A stretch of 64,000 nucleotides of DNA from Verpa conica (Eukaryota; Ascomycota; Pezizomycetes; Pezizales; Morchellaceae). The notes beneath the pieces were generated by a model. That model saw only the letters and a program-made list of their open reading frames with translations, had not been told where the DNA came from and did not search any database. The translations under genes were made by a program, and so were the position numbers. Where the stretch lies: positions 1,426,001-1,490,000 of the forward strand of contig JAUFSD010000014.1 in assembly GCA_033030425.1 (NCBI GenBank). The letters are read 5' to 3'. The number at the start of each line of letters is the position of its first letter. Within the stretch, counting starts at the first letter, position 1. Positions 35,641 through 44,876 of the stretch are shown here, piece after piece.

Positions 35641-37146
35641 GGTCACTTTGCAGAGGTGTTTGTGATTCAAGGCATCAATCAGGATGGACTCAGCGTAGCC
35701 CCTAGTGGAAGTATCAGTGGGAAGTGCGAGTAGGGATACTAGTTGACAATAAGACGAGTTTAATCATAGTTTCATATTAAAAGAAAGGAAATATTTTATT
35801 AGAGAGAGATAGGGATAGAGAGTCAGTGTGAGAGAGAAGACAAAAAACTCCGGAAACATAGAGTTACGCATGGAACTAGTCCGTGCTATGATAAAGAAAT
35901 CGACAAAATCAGTATCTCGTGTACGTACAGTATCTAAGGCACGTACGGTGGCGAGTGACGCATAAGTTTATATTGAAAATTGTATAAAGATGATGGCCTA
36001 GCTGTAACATTGAAGCGATTTCTTTTATGGCACCAGTGCCAAGACCAGTGCTACGCTAGGGCACGTGATGAACCCCTGACAGTACTGCCGAGTTTATTTG
36101 TCACGTGGTATACTTTTGGTGGCGATTCTATTCCTACCCACTAAAGATAAACCACGTGATGAATAAATATCTCGGCATCACTAGTATGGCTCAGAGGTAT
36201 GACCTGTCAGCGCTGAGTCATTAATCATGATATGGTTGAATTCTAGATGTTAACTATTACTATCTTGAAACTAGTTGGGCTCTTGTTTAGACTCCAGTCT
36301 GTGGTTTTAAGGGACTGCACCGACGGAGGCGCTCAAAGCTGCCCTATCCAATCCCCGTGGTCAGAGCAGGTTTCTAAGCATGTCACAGCCACCTCTAGTT
36401 TTATCTAGAAAACTCATAAATCTTATATACAGTATAACAAGATAGAAATTCTAAAACTGCTCCTTCAATAGACTTTTAATAAAAATCATAAATAGGTTAT
36501 TACCTCCTGTCTGGTTTTAATAAGGGTCAGGGTTTCTCCGGGAAAGGATTATTTTGATAAAGCCCTTTCCAACTATAACCTGTCTAACCTATCTATGAAC
36601 ACCCTTAGATGTCTTTCAGAGTAAATTGCATACTTATGTTTGAGCAGTTTACATGAATCAAAATATTCTTAGGTGCTAGAAAACTCCATAGCTACAAACA
36701 CCCCCAAGAGCCCCCGCATACTACAGACGTTCACTGAGGTATCACCGGCAGTTCTTGGAAATTTACTTCTCCGGAGTCTATTGTACAGCTGCAAGTGTGT
36801 GGCTAGGCGGAAGGCTGCTCTCAAACGAGTAGAAGTTAGATAATGTAGCAGCGGTGCTTGGGGAGGATACCTAGGTAATGGAGTATGACGGGGACTTTGG
36901 TGGCGTTTTCAATGGAGCAAGGGAACAACAGCAAGAACTTGGACGGCGACAACATCAGCAAACTTGAAGGTTTCTCTCAGATGCATCAGATGCATCTGAG
37001 GCTTAGAATACAGTTGGTGGAATTTGACGATCAGGAGACGGGGTTTGTCTCAGAGATGCTCAGCTAGCTGTCAGAGCTCTCAGGAGAGCCCCAGAGGCTC
37101 CTATAGTTGACTCTAGAGGCATCAGGAGATGTCAGGAGACTCTAAA
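35641..37146. other. Intergenic and repeat region
   Basis: 1.5 kb without a supportable gene. It contains one copy of a 150-bp diverged direct repeat (35925-36090), purine-rich GAGAGA sequence near 35800-35840 and, at 36960-37146, a cluster of CAGGAGA and CATCAGATG short repeats just before the retroelement nest. Confidence 0.5.
35925..36090 (+). repeat. Diverged direct repeat flanking the retroelement nest, left copy
   Basis: CTAAGGCACGTACG, then GTGACGCATAAG, TGGCACCAGTGCCAAGACCAGTG and CACGTGATGAA recur in the same order at 47297-47440. The two copies lie on either side of the 37-47 kb retroelement nest in the same orientation. They may be the ends of an older element or a dispersed repeat. 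Confidence 0.6.
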
Positions 37147-37709
37147 GCCGTCTGTTGCGGGCAGCTCCGAGGGTCGCCAACTTTCGCGAAAGCGGGTGGC
37201 GTTCGCCCCCACTTCTGTTAGAAGGTCAGACCGTCTCAGGGCGCAGGTTTAACCTTGGCACTTACGAGAAAGAAACCAGTTTTGGGTCGGTTAAGCTGTC
37301 GCGTCATACGAGGCGTAGGTAAAACATCACGGACTGGGTAGAGCGGAAGCCCCGGGAGTCTAGAAGCGGTAGGAGGAAACAGTGGGGCTAGCACGCATAA
37401 CGGAGGGGTTAGAAGGAAAGTAGCTTTAGTATGGGAGCCGTATAGAAAAGGGACTTACACGTCGAACGTGACAGGTTCGACGACATTTGTAACAAGAGAA
37501 GATAACAGGATGGGGTTCGGGTCGTACAAGGAGGAAAACAGGGGGTATATAAGAAGGGGGCTTCGCCCCCTCCTAGTGGGATTCTTTTTGTTACGCAATC
37601 TCTTGTTCTCTTAGTTTATCAAAGAAGTTTTCCGTTTCTTAGATTTGTTATATCTAAGAATTTTACCGAAGAACCACTGTCGCCCTCCAAGCTCTCCGCG
37701 TTTTCCAAA
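37147..37709 (+). mobile_element. Probable third LTR-like promoter segment (host of the outer LTR1)
   Basis: GC-richer than its surroundings and starting near TGTTGCGGGC, this block ends where LTR1 was inserted; it continues at 47124. It carries a TATA box (37546-37553), a 5-bp-stem hairpin GGGGGCTTCGCCCCC (37556-37570) and TTACGCAA about 20 bp later, the same layout as LTR2. No second copy or target duplication was found, so calling it an LTR is inference from promoter layout alone. Confidence 0.4.
37546..37588 (+). promoter_or_regulatory. TATA box, hairpin and TTACGCAA module
   Basis: TATATAAG is followed by the perfect palindrome GGGGGCTTCGCCCCC and then GTTACGCAA. The same order occurs in both LTR2 copies, so it is probably a core promoter and start-site module of a retroelement group. 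Confidence 0.5.
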
Positions 37710-38295
37710 GTACCTGTCAAGAACACCCATTTCCTAGTCTGTATTGTCTATCTCCTTGTTTCGTGTATCGTTTCATATCTTGTAGGATTTCTGTTATAAT
37801 TGGTCATGTAGGAAGTACACCTCGCAGGACGAGACGTCTATAGTTTCATGTAGAAGAAGGTCGCTCCTTCAGTTTCATATTGTCTCATTGTTGATCTCAG
37901 CGTCCTTCCAGAAAGGGTATAAAAGGGACGCACCTCTGTCAGTTAGTTAGTTCTTCACGCAACAACTTGCATCTCGGAGCGTGTCTACAACAACACTTTC
38001 TCCTCTTTCACGGGCGCAAATCTTCGGGCAAGCTCCTCTTGACTAGAGTTTCCTTCTATCTATTATCCATTCCCTTCTGAAGCCTTGCGTACCTTCAGAA
38101 ATGCCTTTCTCCAGACCCTACGTTGACTATGTCGACCCCTTTGCCAACAAACCCCTAAGCGAATATGACGATGATTTGATTAAGTCACGTATCTACGGTC
38201 GGGCAATCTTGAAAAAGGGAGCTTTTCTTCAGAATCACCCAGACAGTAACTGGGAGTACTTTCAGCGAAAAACCGCCGACATTAAAGCGGAAATT

Positions 38296-40524
38296 GTAAC
38301 GGGACACTCCCAGGGGAGTACTGCCGTACCAAAAAAAACCAACAACCTCCCTTTCTGACGAGAAGCTTCAGCAGCGAGGCTTAGAACCGCTCGTCAACAC
38401 GGAAGGTCGACAGTCCCTAGGCTAAACAGGTATAAGGATTTTTAAGGGTTGCAAACTAAAGACTTTAAAAGGCTCTGCTTCCCAGGAGTGTAACGGGGGC
38501 ACTCCTAAGGGAGTACTGCCGTATCAAAAAAAACTAACAACCTTCCTTTCTGACAAGAAGCTTCAGCAGCGAGGCTTAGAACCGCTCGTCAACACGGAAA
38601 GTCGACAGTCCCTAGGCAAAACAGGAATAAGGATTTAATGGGTCGATAACTAAAGACTTTAAAAGGCTCTGCTTTCCAGGGGAAAACAAATGTCTTTAGC
38701 GAAGAGTATGAGGGTCTCTGAACAACAGTTGTTCGTTGACTAGCAAGAATGGTTGTCCTAGGAGGAAGGACGGGTTTAAGCTAGGAATTTGATTGCGAGC
38801 AGGCTGCCAAGAAGCGGGGAATAATTCCTCCGTGCTTGGAAATCAACTGAGTCTAGAGCGCCCCTAAGAACTAGCGGGGTCAATAGACTAGCGACTAAAA
38901 GGCGTTGGTTACTAAAAGCTCTGTAACTTTTGCTATAATGGTCCGATTTCAAATCCGATTGCACCTATGGATTTGCAGCACTGTCCCCCATATACCCTCC
39001 GAGTTTGGTTCGGTTGGACGAATTTTCCTGACGGTTTTGGGGTTATTTTTGGGGTCCAAAACTTGTCTTTTTGTTAGGGAATCAGCAACTCAGGGGGGCC
39101 CCCTCTGCAAACGGCGGGTGGCACAGTGGGGCGCCTCGGGGGTGTTAGAAAACACAGAGTCCCCTAGGTAGGGTAACCCACTGGCGATTCCTGCCGTTGC
39201 TTAGATTCCTTTCCCACGTTCCTAGTCCAACCTGGGGACGTGGCGGAGAGGTAATCTTGATCCATAAGGACTTTAGGGCGAAGCACAAGGCATAGCCCCG
39301 TATGGTTCGATTCGTGACGCCGCCAGGTTAATTATTAATTTTGCTGGCGGCCCTAACTACTAAGCATAGCTTTGCTCTCATCTCACGGCTCTCGGCCTCC
39401 CATAAGGTTGGCCATCAGCGAAACCGTTGTTATTCCTCCTAGAGGAACAGAAGCTTAACTCTGTTCATGGAGGCAACCGCTTCAATCTCATTGCACTAGT
39501 ATCTCCCGTAGCTATAAGCTACAGACGCATTACTCTGGTCTCTGTCGCATACCGACGACGGTGAGCTTCGCTCCGTCCTAGGGGCTCGCCAGCTCGCTTA
39601 GGGATCGGGCTATCATAGTAATGACTTTCCATAGTATCTATTGACCGGAATGGGATAGCTAGTCCTATCCCTCAAGGGAGATCCTTAGATCTCTCTATAT
39701 GGAGAGGTACTTGAGACTAGTCATGACAATGGTTAAATCGTCACACTTATGGATCAAGATTACCTCTCCGCTACGTCCCCAGGTTGGACTAGGAACGTGG
39801 GAAAGGAATCTAAGCAACGGCAGGAATCACCAGTAGGTTACCCTACCTAGGGGACTCTGTGTTTTCTAACACCCCCGAAGCGCCCCACTGTGCCACCCGC
39901 CGTTTGCAGAGGGGGCCCCCCTGAGTTGCTGATTCCCTAACAAAAAGACAAGTTTTGGACCCCAAAAATAACCCCAAAACCGTCAGGAAAATTCGTCCAA
40001 CCGAACCAAACTCGGAGGGTATATGGGGGACAGTGCTGCAAATCCATAGGTGCAATCGGATTTGAAATCGGACCATTATAGCAAAAGTTACAGAGCTTTT
40101 AGTAACCAACGCCTTTTAGTCGCTAGTCTATTGACCCCGCTAGTTCTTAGGGGCGCTCTAGACTCAGTTGATTTCCAAGCACGGAGGAATTATTCCCCGC
40201 TTCTTGGCAGCCTGCTCGCAATCAAATTCCTAGCTTAAACCCGTCCTTCCTCCCAGGACAACCATTCTTGCTAGTCAACGAACAACTGTTGTTCAGAGAC
40301 CCTCATACTCTTCGCTAAAGACATTTGTTTTCCCCTGGAAAGCAGAGCCTTTTAAAGTCTTTATTTATCGACCCATTAAATCCTTATTCCTGTTTTGCCT
40401 AGGGACTGTCGACTTTCCGTGTTGACGAGCGGTTCTAAGCCTTGCTGCTGAAGCTTCTCGTCAGAAAGAGAGGTTGTTGGTTTTTTTTGGTACGGCAGTA
40501 CTCCCCTGGGAGTACGTCCGTTAC
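38296..40524. mobile_element. Foldback element with 779-bp inverted arms
   Basis: Arms 38490-39268 and 39746-40524 are inverted copies (paired coordinates always sum to 79014) and nearly identical, with mirrored open frames at 38905-39171 and 39843-40109. The spacer is about 477 bp. Both outer ends read GTAACGG. On the left the terminal about 194 bp are repeated in direct orientation (38296-38489), so the left end carries two copies. No transposase is visible. It interrupts ORF1 of LINE C. No target duplication was found, perhaps because ORF1 sequence was lost at the insertion. Confidence 0.85.
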
Positions 40525-41296
40525 AAAAGTGACCGTGGCTCGCTTACAGAACAACACACGTCCACAACAATCTTTCCTACCAGCACCACAACCATAACCC
40601 CAACAGCCAAAGGCCCCAAAACCCGCGGCCCCCAAACCCCAGAAACAAACTAAGGCCAGCTACGCTGAAGCTGCCAGAAAACCAGCCCAGCCAGCACCAA
40701 AAGCCCCCTCCCCTCCAGCCAAAAAGAGGAAGGTTGAACCTCTCTTCAAACCCCAATACACAAAGATCAACAGAGAGTTTGTGACAGAACTCTCTGAACC
40801 TGCGCCAGAAGGAGTCTCTGAAGACTCTATCCTGGCTAAAGTCAACGCCACCCTCAAAGGAACGGGAGTTTCCTTCCTCATGGTCTGATTCACCAGCAAG
40901 TCAAACCTGGTCTTCTTCGGCGCCGCCAATCAACCAGGAGAGAGTGCAGCACCATACTCAGAGAATATCTGCGCGGCACTATCCGCTCTCGGTCTCTCCC
41001 CCACCTCAGCCAAAGCCAACAGCCGTTGGTCAAAGTTTATCTTCCACGGAGTCCCCACATCTGTCGGAGATGGAGTTAAAGCAGGCAAAGAGATAGCCGC
41101 CCACGTTGAACTTAACCTTCCAAATGTGCAGTTAGCACAAATCCCCAGATGGCTCAGCAGAGACCGGACCAACAAGAAACACTCCTCCATGATCCTTGCC
41201 TTCCCAAGAAGAGTCACCATCGAAAACCTCAGGTGCAGGTACCTAGTCATCTTGAACAAGATGTGCTGCCTCGAGCCCTTCATCCCCATCACTCCA

Positions 41297-41655
41297 TGTC
41301 AAGAACATACATTTCCTAGTCTGCCTTGTCTATCTCCTTGTTTCATGTATCGTTTCATATCTCGTAGGATTCTTGTTATCATTGGTCATGTAAGAAGTAT
41401 GCCTCGCAGGACGAGACGTCTATAGTTTCATGTAGAAGGAGGTCGCTCCTTCAGTTTCATATTGTCTCATTGTTGATCTCAGCGTCCCTCTAGAAAGAGT
41501 ATAAAAGGGACGCATCTCTGTCAGTTAGTTAGTTCTTCACGCAACAACTTATATTGTTACCATACCTACCTTGTCCTTGAGTTCCTAGTCTCTCGATACT
41601 AGCCTTGCCTCGTGATTATCGCCTGCTGTTCCCCAATAGGTAATCGGTTTTTACA
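41297..41655 (+). mobile_element. Solo LTR1 inside LINE C
   Basis: 359 bp, TGTCAAGAAC...TTTTTACA, flanked by the 5-bp target duplication CTCCA (41292-41296 and 41656-41660). TATAAAAG lies at 41500-41507. Removing it and one CTCCA restores the LINE ORF1 reading at ITPSTQCQNC. It is the intact reference for the split outer LTR1. Confidence 0.92.
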
Positions 41656-41893
41656 CTCCATCAACACAGTGTCAAAACTGTCAACAATACGGCCACCATC
41701 ATCTGCGCTGCAAAAGTGAAGCTTGCTGTGCGGTGTGCGCTGGCTCCCATCATTCCTCCGAACATAAGTGCCACTCCTGTAAGGGAGGCATTAAGTGCAC
41801 CTACTTACCCATCAAGTGCGTCAATTGTCTACAGAACCCAGAACATAAGGCCAACGACCCAGCTTGCCCCACGCGAGCCAAGTTATCCATTAG

Positions 41894-42271
41894 TTTCACG
41901 GATGGATGTGCAGGGATACTCGGGGGATATTAAGCGGTGCCCTGTGCACGTAGGAGAATTGAGGTAGGGTAATCGGGGTTGGAAAGTGGGAACAAGGGAA
42001 TTGTGCAAGCGGGGATTTTTGTATAAATAGGGAGCGTTGCTCCCTCTCTGTAATAGTTTTTCTCTTCTTTCCTTACGCAACGTCTCTTCAGTTAGATTCA
42101 ATAGAAGCTTTTTCTTCTCGCTGCCTCTCTACCACTACATCGCTACGCGATCGCTGAATCCACTGTGACTACATCACAAACTCTTGGTATTTTGCTTGCA
42201 ACGGATAGTTGCCTTGCCATTAAGTTAGTTGTGTCCTGTGGCTACGCTGCTCCCACGCTGTCCCCTTGAAA
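41894..42271 (+). mobile_element. LTR2 element inside LINE C
   Basis: 378 bp, beginning TTTCACGG and ending CCCCTTGAAA, with a 5-bp duplication ATTAG (41889-41893 and 42272-42276). Removing it restores LSIRKGKE in the LINE ORF1. It has TATAAATA (about 42022), the hairpin GGGAGCGTTGCTCCC (42030-42044) and TTACGCAACGTCTC (from 42074). Solo LTR is the best guess, although its ends are TTTCA/TGAAA rather than TG/CA. Confidence 0.85.
42021..42084 (+). promoter_or_regulatory. LTR2 promoter module
   Basis: GTATAAATA, then the hairpin GGGAGCGTTGCTCCC and, 30 bp on, TTACGCAACGTCTC. The end of this module is the exact site used by the LINE copies in the other LTR2. Confidence 0.55.
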
Positions 42272-42836
42272 ATTAGGAAAGGTAAGGAAATTGAGGTAGT
42301 CATGACAGACTAAGGGTCTTTTTTCTTTTTTCTACGTTTTTCCTTTTTATTCTTTTACGATCGCAGCCAGTCTGTTAAAATTCTTCGGTTATAAGGTTAT
42401 TTTTCTCTCGCAGTTTTTCCTTACATGTTTTGATCTGGTCAGGCAGTTTTCTTGTTGCTTCATGTTTGTAACTTATTTTTAGTGCGCGCCATCTCTATGG
42501 CTTACCTAATAGGCCTTGGGCCTAGATGGGAAATAAATACTACTACTACTACTACTACTTGCATTCAATACCATACCTACCTTGTCCCTGAGTTCCTAGT
42601 CTCTCGATACTAGTCTTGCCTCGTGATTATCTTTCAAGGGGGACAGCGTGAGGACAACGTAACCACAGGACACAACTAACTTAATGGCAAGGCAACTATC
42701 CGTTGCAAGCAAAATACCAAGAGTTTGTGATGTAGTCACAGTGGGTTCAGCGATCGCGTAGCGATGTAATGGTAGAGAGGCAGCGAGAAGAGAAAGCTTC
42801 TATTGAGTCTAACTGAAGAGAGAGAGAGAGAGAGAG

Positions 42837-44852
42837 TTTTTATTTCCCATCTAGGCCCGGGGCCCATTAGGTAAGCCATATAGATGGCGCGCACTGGAGG
42901 TAAATACAAAAATAAGAAGCGACAAGAAAACTACTTGACTAGGTCAAAACGTGTAAGGAAAAACTACGAGAGAAAAATACCTTATAACTGAGGAAGTGTT
43001 ACAGACTAGCCGTGGTCGTAAAGAAAAAAAGAAAATGTTCTGAAGAAAAAGAAACTCCCTAGTCCGTCATGACTACTTCGACTTCCTTACCTTTCTTGAT
43101 GGATAATTTGGCTCGCGTAGGGCAAGCTGGGTCGTTGGCCTTATGTCCTGGGTTCTGCGGACAGTTAATGCACTTGATGGGTAGGTGGGTGCACTTAACG
43201 CCTCCCTTACAGGAGTGGCACTTATGTTTGGAGGAATGGTGGGAGCCAGCACACACTGCGCAGCAGGCTTCACTTTTGCAGCGTAGGTGGTGGTGGCCAT
43301 AGCGTTGACAGTTTTGACACTGTGTGGATGGGGTGATGGGGATGAAGGGCTCGAGGCGGCACATCTTATTCAAGATGACTAGGTACCTGCACCCGAGGTT
43401 TTCGATGGTGACTCTTCCGGGGAAGGCGAGAATCATGGAGGAGTGGTTTTTGTTGGTCCGGTCTCTACTGAGCCATCTGGGAATTTGTGCTAGCTGCACA
43501 TTTGGGAGGTTAAGCTCGACGTGGGCGGCTATCTCTTCGCCCGCTTTAACTCCGTCTCCAACGGACGTGGGGACTCCGTGGAGGATAAACTTGGACCAAC
43601 GACTGTTGGCTTTGGCTGAGGTGGGGGAGAGACCGAGGGCAGACAGTGCCGCACAGATGTTTTCTGAATACGGTGCCGCATTCTCTCCTGGTTGATTAGG
43701 GCCGCCAGAGAAGACCAGGTTTGACTTGCTGGTGTATCGGGCCATGAGGAAGGAAACTCCCGTTCCCTTAAGGGTGCTGTTGACTTTGGCCAGGATAGAG
43801 TCTTCAGTGACCCTGTCTGGCGCTGGTTCAGAGAGTTCTATCACAAACTCTCTGTTGATCTTTGTGTACTGGGGTTTGAAGAGGGGTTCAACCTTCTTCT
43901 TTTTGGCTGGAGGGGAGGGGGCCTTGGGTGCTGGCTGGGCTGGCTTCTTTGCCGCCTCAGCGTAGCTGGCCTTTGTTTGTTTGTGAGGTTTAGGAGCCGC
44001 CGGTTTTGGGGCCTTTGGCTGTTGTGGTTGTGGCTGTGGTACTGGTGGGGAGGGTTGTTGTGGGCGGGTGTTGGTCTGTAAGCGAGCCACGGTCGCTTTG
44101 AGGTAGACTACCTCGTCTGTCAGGGTGTGAATGGAATTGAGGAGGGGGGAGATGGCGTTATGGATCAGCCAGGTGGTGTAGTTGACTGTCCCGCTCTTAG
44201 ATTCAACGGAGGGGGGGAGGTAGGAGACCTTAGGGTCATAGGGGGCCAGGAAGTCTGGCTGGTCCAGAGACATCTCGGTGTCCTGGGTTTGGGGGGTAGG
44301 GTCTTTGAGGGGGGTCTCCACCTCGAAACTCTCTGCCAAAGCAGAGAAACGACTACCGCTGGCGGTAGAGTCGACTCTAGGTCGTTTTGAAGGGGAGGCG
44401 GATCTGGAGGAGGAGGAGGCCGCTGTGCCAAAGGGAAGGAAGGTCTGGGTGAGCGGGGTCAGGGCGGGGGTGGATCCAGGAGTGGCGGCCATCACTTTTT
44501 CTGTGTGCCTCCGCTGGATTTCCGTTTCAATGTCCGCCGTTTTCTGCTGAAAGTAGGCCCAGTTGTTGTTGGCAATCTGGTAGCCTGATTTAGTGTGCTG
44601 TTGGAGAGTCATTCTCCTTCTCGCTTTGAGCAGCAATTTCAAGTCAGAATCGTCGTATTCGCTTAGGGGTTTGTCGGCAAAGGGGTCGACATAGTCGATG
44701 TAGGCACCGGAGAAGGACATTTCTGAAGGTACGCAAGGCTTCAGAAAGAAATAGGGTATATAGATCGAAAGACTCTTATCAAAAGGAACTTGCCCGAAGG
44801 TTTGCACCCGTGAAAGAGGAAAAGGTCGTGGTATAGACACGCTCCCTAGGAA
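42837..44852 (-). mobile_element. LINE A: 2.0-kb ORF1-only LINE copy
   Basis: Runs from the 5' end TTCCTAGGGAGCGTG (44852) to the 3' end GGGAAATAAAAA (42837), followed by a (CT)n tail at 42816-42836. It has a 5' UTR of about 132 bp, an intact 553-codon ORF1, then directly a 3' UTR of about 220 bp with GGCCCGGGGCCTAGATGGG-like sequence. There is no endonuclease/reverse transcriptase ORF. It lies head-to-tail behind LINE B. Confidence 0.85.
43059..44720 (-). CDS. LINE ORF1 Gag-like protein with zinc knuckles (copy A)
   Basis: 553 aa from the ATG at 44720 (MSFSGAYIDYVDPFADKPL); the open frame extends upstream but the matching ATG in copy B argues for this start. Order of parts: conserved N-terminus; Ser/Pro-rich stretch (SSSSRSASPSKRPR, possible nuclear signal); a coiled-coil-like segment before RLQTNTRPQQ; a Pro/Gln/Lys-rich linker; a central folded region (FVIELSEPAPDRV to SRWSKFILHGVPTSVGDG) probably with RRM-like folds; then three or more Cys/His knuckles (CQNCQRYGHHHLRC, CCAVCAGSHHSSKHKC, CINCPQNPGHKANDPAC). 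This is the nucleic-acid-binding ORF1 of Tad1/Jockey-like fungal LINEs, which coats element RNA. Intact, so perhaps recently active. Confidence 0.85.
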   Translation of the reverse strand: MSFSGAYIDYVDPFADKPLSEYDDSDLKLLLKARRRMTLQQHTKSGYQIANNNWAYFQQKTADIETEIQRRHTEKVMAATPGSTPALTPLTQTFLPFGTAASSSSRSASPSKRPRVDSTASGSRFSALAESFEVETPLKDPTPQTQDTEMSLDQPDFLAPYDPKVSYLPPSVESKSGTVNYTTWLIHNAISPLLNSIHTLTDEVVYLKATVARLQTNTRPQQPSPPVPQPQPQQPKAPKPAAPKPHKQTKASYAEAAKKPAQPAPKAPSPPAKKKKVEPLFKPQYTKINREFVIELSEPAPDRVTEDSILAKVNSTLKGTGVSFLMARYTSKSNLVFSGGPNQPGENAAPYSENICAALSALGLSPTSAKANSRWSKFILHGVPTSVGDGVKAGEEIAAHVELNLPNVQLAQIPRWLSRDRTNKNHSSMILAFPGRVTIENLGCRYLVILNKMCRLEPFIPITPSTQCQNCQRYGHHHLRCKSEACCAVCAGSHHSSKHKCHSCKGGVKCTHLPIKCINCPQNPGHKANDPACPTRAKLSIKKGKEVEVVMTD

Positions 44853-44876
44853 GAGAGAGAGAGAGAGAGAGAGAGA
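44853..44876. repeat. (GA)n tail between tandem LINE copies
   Basis: Twenty-four bases of GA repeat (TC on the element strand) join the 3' end of LINE B to the 5' end of LINE A. It is best read as the 3' tail of LINE B. Confidence 0.8.

Larger units (their letters stand above)
38101..42312 (+). pseudogene. Broken ORF1 (Gag-like) of LINE C
   Basis: The N-terminal part (38101-38295) reads YVDYVDPFANKPLSEYDD, as in the intact copies. The reading resumes at 40525 after the foldback element, but a central part equal to very roughly 165 codons is missing. The remaining piece has in-frame stops (near 40590 and 40887). It is cut again by the solo LTR1 (41297-41655) in front of the zinc-knuckle region (41661-41890: CQNCQ, HLRCKSEACCAVC, HKCHSC) and by LTR2 (41894-42271), and ends KGKEIEVVMTD at 42312. 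Dead copy. Confidence 0.88.
37973..42556 (+). mobile_element. LINE C: degenerate ORF1-only LINE inside LTR1
   Basis: Inserted into the outer LTR1 with an 8-bp duplication ACTTGCAT (37965-37972 and 42557-42564). It has the same 5' UTR (GGAGCGTGTCTA...), ORF1 and 3' UTR (GCGCGCCATCTNTATGGC... GGGAAATAAA) as LINE A and B, but ends in (TAC)n instead of (TC)n. It is interrupted by the foldback element, by a solo LTR1 and by an LTR2. ORF1 runs straight into the 3' UTR; no ORF2 sequence remains. Confidence 0.85.

Noticed and set aside
38776..40238. Identical mirrored frames in the foldback arms as genes
   Set aside because: They are duplicated only because the arms are inverted copies; no domain, and the frames read through non-coding-looking sequence.
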